From the NCBI RefSeq assembly GCF_001428045.1, contig NZ_LMSD01000012.1, forward strand, positions 124,101 through 188,100: a stretch of DNA of 64,000 bases. Direction: 5' to 3'. Position numbers and translations under genes: made by a program. Origin of the DNA: Paenibacillus sp. Soil750 (GTDB lineage Bacteria; Bacillota; Bacilli; Paenibacillales; NBRC-103111). Of the stretch, positions 44,572-53,139 are shown piece after piece. Each line of letters begins with the position of its first letter. Within the stretch, counting starts at the first letter, position 1. The notes under the pieces are model-generated. The model ran no database searches, was not told the DNA's origin, and worked only from the letters and a program-made list of their open reading frames with translations.

Positions 44572-45747
44572 TTATTTCAAAAGATGCAGAAAGCTCTCAC
44601 CATTCTTAGTTGGTTCTACGCCAAAGTTCTCAGCGATCGTCGCGCCTAAATCTGCAAAGGTTCCACGGATTCCCAAGGATACTGGCGATTGGAAGCTAGG
44701 GCTATACAGCAAAATGGGTACATACTCGCGTGTATGGTCTGTCCCTGCGTGCACAGGGTCATTCCCATGATCCGCGGTCAAGATCAGCAGATCCTTTGGA
44801 CCGAGACCAGCTTTCAGCTGTGGTACATAGGCATCAAATTCCTCTAACGCCTTTCCGTAGCCTTCAGGATCACGTCGATGACCATACAAGGAATCGAAAT
44901 CGACTAGATTGGTAAAAGCTAGGCCCTTAAATGAGGTTCCAAGCACGTCAATCGTTTTCTGAATGCCATCCAAATTGCTTTTCGTTGAGGTCGCTTTCGT
45001 GACCCCTTCCCCATCAAAGATATCATTAATTTTACCGATGGCAATGACATCCCATCCGGCATCCTTCAGTTGATTCATAACGGTAGGCTCTGGTGGCTTG
45101 ACCGCATAATCATGACGGTTTGGCGTTCGTTTGAACGCACCTGGTGAACCCAGATAAGGTCTTGCAATCACACGCCCCACGGCAAATTCATCTTGCATAG
45201 TTAGCTTTCGGGCAATCTCGCATGCGCGATACAGCTCGTCTAGTGGGATAATGTCTTCATGTGCGGCCAACTGGAACACACTATCCGCTGACGTGTAGAC
45301 AATCCATGCGCCAGTTTTCATCTGCTCTTCGCCAAGCTCATCTAAAATCTCAGTCCCCGAAGCCGGTTTATTTCCGATCACTTTCCGACCTGTCTCTTGC
45401 TCAAATTGAGAGATCAAGGCTTCGGGAAAACCGTCAGGGAACACTTTAAATGGTGTAGAAATACGGAGTCCCATCAATTCCCAGTGGCCTGTCATCGTAT
45501 CTTTGCCGACGGAAACCTCCGCCATTTTACCATAATAGCCTTCTGGTGAAGATAGCGGAGGAATCCCCTTGATATCTGCAATATTTCCTAATCCCATTTG
45601 CTGCAAATGGGGCAGCGCGAAGCCGCTTACTTTCTCTGCTATATGACCTAGGGTATGTGCTCCAAGGTCGCCAAACTGATCAGCATCCGGTAATTCTCCG
45701 ATGCCTACGCTATCTAATACGATTAAACTAATTCGTTCAAAGCGCAC
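44572..45747 (-). CDS. deoB: Phosphopentomutase
   Basis: 391 residues. Alkaline-phosphatase superfamily: [16 protein letters not shown] (metal Asp), [12 protein letters not shown] (phosphothreonine loop) and [22 protein letters not shown]. It converts ribose-1-phosphate, released by the phosphorylases, to ribose-5-phosphate. GTG start with GGAGGG upstream. It heads the run deoB-punA-PNP paralogue. Confidence 0.97.
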   Translation of the reverse strand: MRFERISLIVLDSVGIGELPDADQFGDLGAHTLGHIAEKVSGFALPHLQQMGLGNIADIKGIPPLSSPEGYYGKMAEVSVGKDTMTGHWELMGLRISTPFKVFPDGFPEALISQFEQETGRKVIGNKPASGTEILDELGEEQMKTGAWIVYTSADSVFQLAAHEDIIPLDELYRACEIARKLTMQDEFAVGRVIARPYLGSPGAFKRTPNRHDYAVKPPEPTVMNQLKDAGWDVIAIGKINDIFDGEGVTKATSTKSNLDGIQKTIDVLGTSFKGLAFTNLVDFDSLYGHRRDPEGYGKALEEFDAYVPQLKAGLGPKDLLILTADHGNDPVHAGTDHTREYVPILLYSPSFQSPVSLGIRGTFADLGATIAENFGVEPTKNGESFLHLLK

Positions 45748-45821
45748 CGATGTCCCTCCAAATCAATTCCTAATAGTAATGATATCCACCCTTCATTATC
45801 CCACTTCTAACTCGTGAATGC

Positions 45822-45858
45822 AAAACAGCAGCAATTCCGGTTGGAAGTGCCGCTGCCC
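45822..45858 (-). terminator. Rho-independent terminator after xerD
   Basis: GGCAGCGGCACTTCC aacc GGAATTGCTGCTG then TTTTGC on the minus strand; one mismatch in the stem. Confidence 0.7.
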
Positions 45859-45870
45859 TTCTGTCAACAA

Positions 45871-46767
45871 TCATAAATGAGCTCTCGGGTGTGCTCGATT
45901 ATAGACATCTTTCATTTTGATCTTCGTAACTTGCACGTAGAGCTGTGTTGATGAGATATCGGAATGACCAAGCATTTCCTGTACAGATCTTAAATCCGCA
46001 CCATTTTCGATTAAATGCGCAGCGAAGGAATGTCTTAGCGTATGGGGCGTAATTTCATTCGTAATATTCGTCTCCAACGCATAGCGCTTCATAATTTTCC
46101 AAAAACCTTGTCTCGTCATTCGCGTACCTAAATGCCCAATGAAGAGTGCTTCCTCATCTACCGATCGTTTGAGGAGCTTAATGCGAAAGAGCTGAATGTA
46201 GGTATCAATGATCCGAATGGCAATGCCGCTAAGCGGAATCATCCGCTCTTTCTCTGCTTTGCCAATACATCGAATAAAGCCCATCTCTAGATTTACATCG
46301 GCTATATTTAGTGCCACTAGTTCAGAAACACGAATCCCTGTAGCGTAAAGTAATTCAAGCATGGCTTTATCCCTGGCGCCATTCACTTGCTCTGATTGGG
46401 GAGCTTCCAGCAACTTTTCAACTTCGAGAATGCTTAGAACTTTAGGAATCCTCTTTTCCAACTTAGGAACCTCGATGAAAACAGAAGGATCAGAATCAAG
46501 CAGCCGTTCTTTTACCATGTATTGAAAAAAGGAACGTAATGAAACGCGTATACGCGATAAGGTCGCTGAAGCTCGTCCGAGCGTTTTTAATTGTGATAGA
46601 TAACTTCCAAGATGTACTTTCCCAGTATCTCGCCAGTTTGTAACACCCTGCATCTCAAGATAAGCAACAAATTGAAGGAGATCCCTTTCGTAGGATTCGA
46701 GTGTATTCCGTGAAAGTCCTCGTTCAGTCGTCAGAAATTGGATGAAGGATTGTAGCTCACTCGTCAT
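45871..46767 (-). CDS. xerD: Site-specific tyrosine recombinase XerD
   Basis: 298 residues. The N-terminal SAM-like domain (ELQSFIQFLTTERGLSRNTLESYERDL) is followed by the catalytic domain with ATGIRVSELVAL (first Arg), HTLRHSFAAHLIENGADL (His-x-x-Arg) and a LGHSDISSTQLYVQV with the His and nucleophilic Tyr. It resolves chromosome dimers at dif. The C-terminus KDVYNRAHPRAHL is typical of XerD. It shares this locus with fur and deoB in B. subtilis. Confidence 0.96.
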   Translation of the reverse strand: MTSELQSFIQFLTTERGLSRNTLESYERDLLQFVAYLEMQGVTNWRDTGKVHLGSYLSQLKTLGRASATLSRIRVSLRSFFQYMVKERLLDSDPSVFIEVPKLEKRIPKVLSILEVEKLLEAPQSEQVNGARDKAMLELLYATGIRVSELVALNIADVNLEMGFIRCIGKAEKERMIPLSGIAIRIIDTYIQLFRIKLLKRSVDEEALFIGHLGTRMTRQGFWKIMKRYALETNITNEITPHTLRHSFAAHLIENGADLRSVQEMLGHSDISSTQLYVQVTKIKMKDVYNRAHPRAHL

Positions 46768-46853
46768 TATGTCAGTCTCTCCCTCGTTTACCTGCTATGA
46801 TTTCCTTTCTATAGCATTCCACGGTGACTGGAGAGATTCCTTTATTTTTCGCT

Positions 46854-47090
46854 TTACTCACCATACCAATAAAACAAACGCAATCGCTCACTCATTGAAT
46901 TCGATTCAAAAGAAACATGCTCGCTTTGTCCGAATACCTTAACGGATTTGCCAGTAGGTGCTTTGTATTTGTTTACAGGTTGGATCCAGCCGGATACGGC
47001 AAGCAACACTTGATATAAAATGACCGTCAATGCTACAAAAACCAAAATATACTGTAAGCGAACAATTAATTTCCGATAGGAAAATATCAT
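46854..47090 (-). CDS. yqzK: YqzK-like small membrane protein (DUF4227)
   Basis: 78 residues with one membrane segment (LQYILVFVALTVILYQVLLAV, about 12-33) and a soluble tail ending RLRLFYWYGE, which fits DUF4227 (YqzK). It lies between xerD and ald/fur, as in B. subtilis where yqzK sits beside fur and xerD. Function unknown. Confidence 0.85.
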   Translation of the reverse strand: MIFSYRKLIVRLQYILVFVALTVILYQVLLAVSGWIQPVNKYKAPTGKSVKVFGQSEHVSFESNSMSERLRLFYWYGE

Positions 47091-47149
47091 AGCCCGTCCC
47101 CCATGTCTATCCCATGTCTTAGGAACAGAATATGAGGTTCGGTCTATGA

Positions 47150-48280
47150 TTATGACAGATCAATCAATTTGGTATAAGGCATTCCAAGTGCCTCAGCGAC
47201 CGCTGGATGGGTGACATTACCTTTGTACGTATTAACACCTAATTGTAGTGTGTAGTTCTCTGCTAAAGCTTGTGTGAAGCCTTTATTAGCCAACTCCAAT
47301 GCGTATGGCAAAGTGACATTCGTCAAAGCAAGCGTTGAGGTACGAGGAACAGCTCCTGGCATATTGGCAACCGCATAATGCAGGACACCGAACTTCTCAT
47401 ATGTTGGATCACTATGGGTGGTTACACGATCAATCGTTTCGATGGAACCTCCTTGATCGACAGCAACATCCACAATGACGGCGCCTGGCTTCATACTCTG
47501 AACCATCGCCGCTGTCACTAATCGCGGCGCTCTTGCCCCTGGGATGAGGACGGCCCCAATGAGCAGATCTGCCTTTTGGACTGCACTAGCAATATTATAC
47601 GGATTGGACATCAATGTACGGAGATGCCCTCCGAAAATGTCATCCAAGGCTCGCATCCGGTCCGCACTTCGTTCAATAATAACGACATTAGCACCAAGCC
47701 CTAGTGCCATTTTGGCTGCATTCGTACCTACAATCCCACCGCCTAGAATAATGACATCTGCCGGCGGAACTCCTGGAACACCGCCAAGCAGAATGCCGCG
47801 GCCTCCATAGAATTTCTCGAGATAGTGGGCTCCAATCTGTACAGACATCCGCCCCGCAACCTCACTCATCGGTGTTAGTAAAGGCAGAGAGCCATTCGGC
47901 AGTTGAATCGTCTCATAGGCGATACCCGTCACTTTCTTCTCCAATAACTGCGTTGCCAGATCGCCAGCAGCTGCTAAGTGCAAATAGGTAAATAGCATCT
48001 GACCTTCTTTGAAATAGCCATATTCAGCAGGCAACGGCTCTTTCACTTTCATGATCATATCACTTTGCGCCCACACTTCAGCTGCATGTGCGATTATTGT
48101 AGCGCCTTCTTGCTTATAATCCTCATCTGAAAATCCACTGCCAATGCCTGCTCCGGCTTCGACCAACACACGATGACCTGACATTTGCAGCATCCCTGCA
48201 CCGCCTGGGGTCAAAGCTACTCGATTTTCATTGTTCTTGATTTCTTTAGGAACGCCAACGACTAGGTTTGGTTTCGACAT
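47150..48280 (-). CDS. ald: Alanine dehydrogenase
   Basis: 376 residues. [22 protein letters not shown] start, MIMKVKEPL, then the NAD-binding [20 protein letters not shown] and the late [13 protein letters not shown]. It interconverts alanine and pyruvate/ammonia and supports growth on alanine and sporulation in Bacillus. The ATG at 48280 has AAGGTGG seven bases upstream; the longer form starting at 48307 lacks a ribosome site. Confidence 0.96.
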   Translation of the reverse strand: MSKPNLVVGVPKEIKNNENRVALTPGGAGMLQMSGHRVLVEAGAGIGSGFSDEDYKQEGATIIAHAAEVWAQSDMIMKVKEPLPAEYGYFKEGQMLFTYLHLAAAGDLATQLLEKKVTGIAYETIQLPNGSLPLLTPMSEVAGRMSVQIGAHYLEKFYGGRGILLGGVPGVPPADVIILGGGIVGTNAAKMALGLGANVVIIERSADRMRALDDIFGGHLRTLMSNPYNIASAVQKADLLIGAVLIPGARAPRLVTAAMVQSMKPGAVIVDVAVDQGGSIETIDRVTTHSDPTYEKFGVLHYAVANMPGAVPRTSTLALTNVTLPYALELANKGFTQALAENYTLQLGVNTYKGNVTHPAVAEALGMPYTKLIDLS

Positions 48281-48391
48281 ACTCGCCACCTTCTTCCTTC
48301 GGATCATTCGTCTATAATGTACCCCGACTCCCTTGCCAATTATGTGACAGTAAGTTAACTCTTAGCTACTATTTAGCATATGATGTAAACA

Positions 48392-48432
48392 CAAAAATGC
48401 CTGTATGCATTAGTCTGCATACAGGCATTTTC
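48392..48432. terminator. Strong hairpin terminator after fur
   Basis: AAAATGCCTGTATGCA / TGCATACAGGCATTTT, a long nearly perfect stem with T-runs on both sides. It ends fur and lies before ald. Confidence 0.9.
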
Positions 48433-48462
48433 ATAAGTTGAACAGCTTCCTTGCGGCAGCTG

Positions 48463-48933
48463 TTAGTGGGATTTCTCCAATGAGTCCGGTTTCCCGCGTT
48501 CGTTACAGCGGAAGCAAATACCTTGGAAATCAAGTCGATGATCTAAGACTTGAAAATGAAATTCTGATTCTAACCTTTCTTCGAAAGGTCCGAGCCAGTC
48601 TTCCATGATTTCATCTACGGCTCCGCATTGCACGCAAATTAAGTGATGATGATGATGACGTGAATTATCGTCACGTAAGTCGTAACGAGCCACGCCGTCG
48701 CCAAAATTCATTTTCTCCAAGACGTGCAGTTCGCTCAGAAGTTCTAACGTACGGTACACTGTTGCTAGCCCGATCTCTGGCGCTTTATCCTTCACAAGCA
48801 TAAACACATCTTCTGCACTAAGATGATCTTGTTCATTCTCCAGTAGAACGCGAACAGTCGCTTCCCGTTGAGGTGTAAGCTTGTACCCCTGGGATTGTAG
48901 TTGTTGTTTAATTTTCTCGATCCTTGCTTCCAT
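48463..48933 (-). CDS. fur: Ferric uptake regulator Fur family protein
   Basis: 156 residues. Winged helix with YKLTPQREATVRVLL and GLATVYRTLELLSE, then the histidine-rich HHHHHLICVQCG metal site and a second CFRC. Both CxxC pairs typical of Fur are present. Position next to yqzK and xerD marks it as Fur rather than PerR or Zur. Start ATG with GGGGGAGG upstream. It represses iron-uptake genes when iron is bound. Confidence 0.93.
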   Translation of the reverse strand: MEARIEKIKQQLQSQGYKLTPQREATVRVLLENEQDHLSAEDVFMLVKDKAPEIGLATVYRTLELLSELHVLEKMNFGDGVARYDLRDDNSRHHHHHLICVQCGAVDEIMEDWLGPFEERLESEFHFQVLDHRLDFQGICFRCNERGKPDSLEKSH

Positions 48934-49035
48934 ATGCCTCCCCCTCAGAAAGGTGGGCATCCTAGCCCATTTTTAGCCACTCTTTTCATTATAGGGGGAG
49001 CTTGCTGACAAAGTCAAACACAATCACAATTCATT

Positions 49036-49680
49036 TCATTCCCCATAAACCCCCACCAGCATTGGGGTTACCCATTTCATCATGTATTGGGAGAAGTATC
49101 CTTCTAATAATGCAGCAGCTAAAAGGAAGCCTCCCATCGCTAAGGTGATCGTTGTATATCTCATGAAAGGTTGGTAAATGTTACCACTACGACTCATGAT
49201 TCTATGCTTTATCATATATAGCGAGAATGACATTGCAGCCACACTGCAGAATAAGATCGCCGGTATTACGATCAAATTCTGAGGAACAACGGCTACAAGT
49301 GCAAAAAGCATCCCTTTCCACGACATCTGACCCACGAGGTATCCGACCGTGAAGCCAATCAGTACACCTTTTAGAAAATCCAATACTAAGATTAACGGCA
49401 AACCTATTATCGACAAGCCAAATAACCAAATTAATAGTATCCACTTCATATGCATACCGAATGCTTGACTAAACGATTGCTGGCTGTCAATTTCGATACC
49501 CTCATTAATTTCATGAAAAAAACTGCCCAAATGGCGGGTCATTTCCGTCCTCTGTTCCAAGGAAAGTGCATTAACCATGACGGCACCGAAAACAACGCCA
49601 ATAACAAAGAGCACAGAGACGAATATAAATAACGGCAAATTATCCTTCATATATTGTTTCATCGTTAAGTTCCTATTCAC
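49036..49680 (-). CDS. spoIIM: Stage II sporulation protein M
   Basis: 214 residues, exactly the length of B. subtilis SpoIIM, with about five membrane segments. It is part of the SpoIIDMP peptidoglycan machine needed for engulfment. The GTG at 49680 (NRNLTMKQYMKDNLPLF) lies after AAGGAGGGAG; the ATG at 49704 includes the ribosome site itself. An upstream sigma-E-type promoter is visible. Confidence 0.94.
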   Translation of the reverse strand: MNRNLTMKQYMKDNLPLFIFVSVLFVIGVVFGAVMVNALSLEQRTEMTRHLGSFFHEINEGIEIDSQQSFSQAFGMHMKWILLIWLFGLSIIGLPLILVLDFLKGVLIGFTVGYLVGQMSWKGMLFALVAVVPQNLIVIPAILFCSVAAMSFSLYMIKHRIMSRSGNIYQPFMRYTTITLAMGGFLLAAALLEGYFSQYMMKWVTPMLVGVYGE

Positions 49681-49718
49681 ACTCGCCACTCCCTCCTTGT
49701 ACAACCTCTACAAAGACA

Positions 49719-49747
49719 AGCTTATGAGCGAAAAGGTAAAACTATGA
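49719..49747 (-). promoter_or_regulatory. Sigma-E-type promoter of spoIIM
   Basis: Minus strand: -35 TCATAGT (49741-49747), 14-bp spacer, -10 CATAAGCT (49719-49726). Six of seven and six of eight consensus positions. It overlaps the end of the endoQ-like gene. Confidence 0.55.
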
Positions 49748-50923
49748 ATGATTTTTCACTTTGCCATACTTTCCTCCGCCGCCAACTTCGAGATGTAAGG
49801 TCCCTTCTCGAGCACTCACAAGGTACGCAGCAATCTCGTCCCCAACGACACTAGCTAACGCCTCTGGCGTTGCATGGTGTAAGACCTGCATTTCTGTTCC
49901 GAACTGGCTTAGCAGTTGTTCCAGCTTCTTCGGACCCAATCCTGGGATGTACTCTAAGGGGACTTGAAAATGATACGGCGGACGATGCGCTGGCTGATAT
50001 GACATCTCCCGATCTGCAATCGCCATGATTCGGTCCATGACGCCGCGCACAATTTTGGCACTGCCGCAATTAACACAACGTTCCACAGCTGTTTCGCCAT
50101 CGTCCAATACAGCCTTACACACGCTGCAATAGGTTCGATGATATTTGCCCAATCGCGAGTTCAGGCCATAGTTGGCAGTAACACCTCGTCCATCCTGACG
50201 TCGAAGAGCTTTAGCTAACTCATCAAAAGTTGGCGCAGCAAGTTTCATCTGGTTGTATTCACGACCTATTTTGGCCAAGGAATGAGCGTCTGAATTGGTT
50301 ATATATGTGAAATCATCCAGCTCAGTGATGTACCCAGCCATGTCCGAATCCGCACTTAGCCCAAGTTCAACGGCAGGTATCTGCTTCACATCAAGCAAAT
50401 CATTCATGCAGCTTGTAGCGCTGCCGTACACGCTTTTGTGCGGCGTAAAGATGTGTGCAGGGATTAAGATGCCTCCCCGGCCCAGCACCTCTTCCTGAAG
50501 ATCACGTGCAGGCACATAGATGCGTTGAGAACTAAGCTCCACATTTTTCATATGCCGGCTCATCCATCCCGTAAACTCCTGCATCACTTGAAGGTTTGGC
50601 ATGTAGGCCAAAACATGCGCTGGCCCCATCCCAGGGTCTCTTACTTCAATTTCACTCCCCAGGATGATGGATGTATCCCGATACTGAATTCCCCCGCCTT
50701 CGAGCTCCGCCATGTCCCCCTTATCCAAATACATCATAATCTCCTCTTGGACTGAAGGAGAGTGTGTATCGATAATGGAGATCATCTCCATCCCCTTACG
50801 GTTCGCAGCTTCATGAGCAATATTGAAAAAGGTGAGATTATTCGCTGCGCTTATTTTGACAGCTTGACCTTTCTCCGTCCGGCCAATATGAATATGCAGA
50901 TCAACATAGTAATCCTTCAACAT
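49742..50923 (-). CDS. Endonuclease Q-like PHP-domain protein
   Basis: 393 residues. A PHP phosphoesterase domain (YVDLHIHIG, IIDTHSP, AHIFTP, NSDAHS), a four-cysteine zinc site (YCSVCKAVLDD ... RCVNCGSA) and a C-terminal helix-hairpin-helix (LEYIPGLGPKKLEQLLSQFG). This domain order matches EndoQ, which nicks DNA 5' of deaminated bases such as hypoxanthine and uracil. The start follows the nudF stop with no gap, so they are coupled. It sits beside spoIIM, as in other spore formers. Confidence 0.88.
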   Translation of the reverse strand: MLKDYYVDLHIHIGRTEKGQAVKISAANNLTFFNIAHEAANRKGMEMISIIDTHSPSVQEEIMMYLDKGDMAELEGGGIQYRDTSIILGSEIEVRDPGMGPAHVLAYMPNLQVMQEFTGWMSRHMKNVELSSQRIYVPARDLQEEVLGRGGILIPAHIFTPHKSVYGSATSCMNDLLDVKQIPAVELGLSADSDMAGYITELDDFTYITNSDAHSLAKIGREYNQMKLAAPTFDELAKALRRQDGRGVTANYGLNSRLGKYHRTYCSVCKAVLDDGETAVERCVNCGSAKIVRGVMDRIMAIADREMSYQPAHRPPYHFQVPLEYIPGLGPKKLEQLLSQFGTEMQVLHHATPEALASVVGDEIAAYLVSAREGTLHLEVGGGGKYGKVKNHS

Positions 50924-51478
50924 TTAGATCTGACCCGTTAACTTGTAAAGCTGCCAAGCATACACCGCCATGATCGTTTTGGCGTCACTGATTCGTCCCT
51001 CACGCATATACTGCTGAGCTTGTTCTAAGGTGATCGCTTCACAATCAAGGAATTCGTCCTCATCCGGGTTCGCTGTACCCTTTACTAGATCTTCCGCTAT
51101 GTATAAATGGATAATCTCATCTGCAAACCCAGGTGATGTGTAGAAAGAGCTTACCAATCGAATGTTATCTGACTTATATCCTGTCTCTTCCTCAAGCTCC
51201 CGCAAAGCCGCTCTCAAAGGCTCCTCACCGCTGTCGAGCTTCCCTGCAGGGATTTCCACCTGACTCTTCTCAAGCGGCTTACGGTACTGCTCTACGACGA
51301 TCATTTTATCCCCTAGGAGCGGGATCACCGCTACTGCACCTGGATGCTTAACGATCTCACGGGAAGCTGTTCCTCCATTGGGCAACGTTACTTGATCTAC
51401 TTGCAGGGAAATTATTTTACCCTTGAAAATCATTTCACTGCTCGTTGTCACTTCTTCAAATTTCTTATGGTCTGTCAT
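50924..51478 (-). CDS. nudF: ADP-ribose pyrophosphatase (Nudix)
   Basis: 184 residues. The Nudix box GKLDSGEEPLRAALRELEEETGY is complete and REIVKHPGAVAVIPLL is typical of NudF. It hydrolyses ADP-ribose to AMP and ribose-5-phosphate. It starts with GAGGTG upstream. The first gene of the short unit nudF-endoQ; divergent from mciZ. Confidence 0.94.
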   Translation of the reverse strand: MTDHKKFEEVTTSSEMIFKGKIISLQVDQVTLPNGGTASREIVKHPGAVAVIPLLGDKMIVVEQYRKPLEKSQVEIPAGKLDSGEEPLRAALRELEEETGYKSDNIRLVSSFYTSPGFADEIIHLYIAEDLVKGTANPDEDEFLDCEAITLEQAQQYMREGRISDAKTIMAVYAWQLYKLTGQI

Positions 51479-51571
51479 TCGTGCACCTCATCCTCGTAAA
51501 TTGGTCTAACTTGTCCACATGCAGCATATCGTTCATTATATCAAATATTTTCCTGAAAGAGGGTCTGTGAT

Positions 51572-51763
51572 ATGAAGAGCTATGTGAGTTCTAAGCAAAT
51601 TCGACTTGTAGGTAAAGCCTGGGAGATCAAATATCAGCTGCAACAACTGCTTCAACAAGGGGATCCGAAGATACCATTGGTTGATTTCTTAGCAGGCTTG
51701 TACATAGCTCAGAAGCCTTCCTCACAAGGACATTCACATAAACTTCGAATTATCCATGCATAA
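51572..51763 (+). CDS. mciZ: MciZ-like inhibitor of FtsZ
   Basis: 63 residues. IRLVGKAWEIKYQLQQLLQQG matches the core of B. subtilis MciZ (LVGKAWEI), a mother-cell peptide that caps FtsZ filaments during sporulation. Here the C-terminal part is longer than in B. subtilis (40 residues). It sits next to nudF and spoIIM as there. Ribosome site is GAGGGTC about 8 bases upstream. No clear SigE promoter was found. Confidence 0.82.
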   Translation: MKSYVSSKQIRLVGKAWEIKYQLQQLLQQGDPKIPLVDFLAGLYIAQKPSSQGHSHKLRIIHA

Positions 51764-51770
51764 ATGAACG

Positions 51771-51818
51771 AAAACCGATTAGCCGCGCCAGTTGGCGGAC
51801 GAATCGGTTTTTATTTTG
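51771..51818. terminator. Bidirectional terminator between mciZ and the M20 peptidase gene
   Basis: AAAACCGATT ... AATCGGTTTT with an inner GCC/GGC stem and TTTTTATTTTG on the plus side. Confidence 0.82.
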
Positions 51819-51827
51819 TTTCTGGAA

Positions 51828-52958
51828 CTAGACCTTAGCAGCTTCTTTCACAAGCGCTACGACAAGTTCAGCGGTTTTGACGAGATCACGGATCGCAATG
51901 CGCTCTTTGACCGTGTGAATGTCTAAATAACCAACGGCCAAATTCACAGTAGGAATCCCCATCCCATTGAACACATTCGCGTCACTGCCGCCACCCGAGT
52001 GGAACGTACTTGCTGTTAAACCTATCGTGCTCATCGCGCGTGAAGTTAATTGTACTATTGGTGCAGAATCATCATGCATATAGGATGCGTAGACGATATC
52101 AGCATGGAATTCACAGGACGTACCTGCTTCTGCAGCAGCTGATTCACAAGCCTGTTTCATCGCTTCTATCTGCGCTTCCAGTTTGTGCTGCACTATGCTG
52201 CGTGCTTCAGCTTCCATTTTCACTTTATCGCATACCACGTTCAGCGGGCCTACGCCAGAAAAGCTGCCAATATTGGCTGTCGTTTCATTATCGATTCTTC
52301 CTAGTGACATGCGCGAAACAGCTTTGCTGGCCACTTGGATGGCTGAGATGCCATCTTCCGGATTCACACCAGCGTGCGCTGTTTTTCCATGGAAAATGAT
52401 TTCAATTTCTGCACGCCCAGGTGCCGCAGTAGCAATAGCACCAAGGTTCCCATTGGAATCTAATGCGAAGCCATATTCAGCTTCCATGGAGCTGCGTTCC
52501 ATGGCGCGAGCACCTTTCAAGCCGCTCTCTTCACCTGCGGTAATGACGAACTGAATACGGCCATGCGGAATGTTCTGTTCTTTCAGAACTTGGATCCCTT
52601 CAAGCATGGCAGCAATACCTGCTTTATCATCACTGCCAAGAATCGTTGTGCCATCAGAGCGAATATACCCGTCCTCACCAATTTGAGGCTTAATGCCATT
52701 CCCTGGAGCAACTGTGTCCATATGGCATGTGAAGAAAATGGTAGGAATTGCCGGATTGCTGTCTGTCGCTTCCAATGTGCAGATTAAGTTACCTGCACCA
52801 TGTCCACTCTTGGACATCGACGCATCTTCGACAACATGTAAGCCATACTTGCCGAATTTCTCTTTGAGCAGGGCGCAGATGTCTTGCTCAAATCTAGTTT
52901 CACTATCCACTTGAACGAGGGAAATGAATTCTTGGACTAAACGATCTTGTTGAATCAT
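51828..52958 (-). CDS. M20-family peptidase (PepT/YqjE-like)
   Basis: 376 residues. Zinc ligands and catalytic motifs are in order: TCHMDTVAPG, TTILGSDDKAGIA, ITAGEESGLKGA, and HSGGGSDANVF late. These are tripeptidase or aminopeptidase-like enzymes; B. subtilis YqjE is the likely orthologue by position. Cytoplasmic. ATG at 52958 with GGAGG upstream. Confidence 0.9.
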   Translation of the reverse strand: MIQQDRLVQEFISLVQVDSETRFEQDICALLKEKFGKYGLHVVEDASMSKSGHGAGNLICTLEATDSNPAIPTIFFTCHMDTVAPGNGIKPQIGEDGYIRSDGTTILGSDDKAGIAAMLEGIQVLKEQNIPHGRIQFVITAGEESGLKGARAMERSSMEAEYGFALDSNGNLGAIATAAPGRAEIEIIFHGKTAHAGVNPEDGISAIQVASKAVSRMSLGRIDNETTANIGSFSGVGPLNVVCDKVKMEAEARSIVQHKLEAQIEAMKQACESAAAEAGTSCEFHADIVYASYMHDDSAPIVQLTSRAMSTIGLTASTFHSGGGSDANVFNGMGIPTVNLAVGYLDIHTVKERIAIRDLVKTAELVVALVKEAAKV

Positions 52959-53030
52959 GTACTTTCCTCCGATACACACTTTGAGTTACAATAAAACGGT
53001 ACAAGCTTGGATGAAAAAGGAGTGAATCCC

Positions 53031-53135
53031 GTGCTACAGAATAAGAAATGGTTTAAAGTCGTTATTTACATTATGCTCTTCGTTATGCTGCTATCTAGTT
53101 TATTGTTTACAGCCGGATTATTTTTCACGTCATAA
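53031..53135 (+). CDS. prli42: Stressosome-associated membrane miniprotein Prli42-like
   Basis: 34 residues starting at GTG: MLQNKKWFKVVIYIMLF, then a transmembrane VMLLSSLLFTAGLFFTS. AAGGAG lies eight bases upstream. The pattern of a basic N-terminus, IYIMLF and a single membrane segment matches Prli42, a Listeria miniprotein that anchors the stressosome. Without stressosome genes nearby, the role here is inference. It is short and easily missed. Confidence 0.75.
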   Translation: MLQNKKWFKVVIYIMLFVMLLSSLLFTAGLFFTS

Positions 53136-53139
53136 AACG

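Noticed and set aside
48463..48933. PerR or Zur instead of Fur
   Set aside because: Neighbourhood (yqzK, xerD) and motifs match Fur; the metal specificity is not proven by sequence alone.
51479..51571. SigE promoter for mciZ
   Set aside because: A GCATATC is present but no -10 at correct distance.
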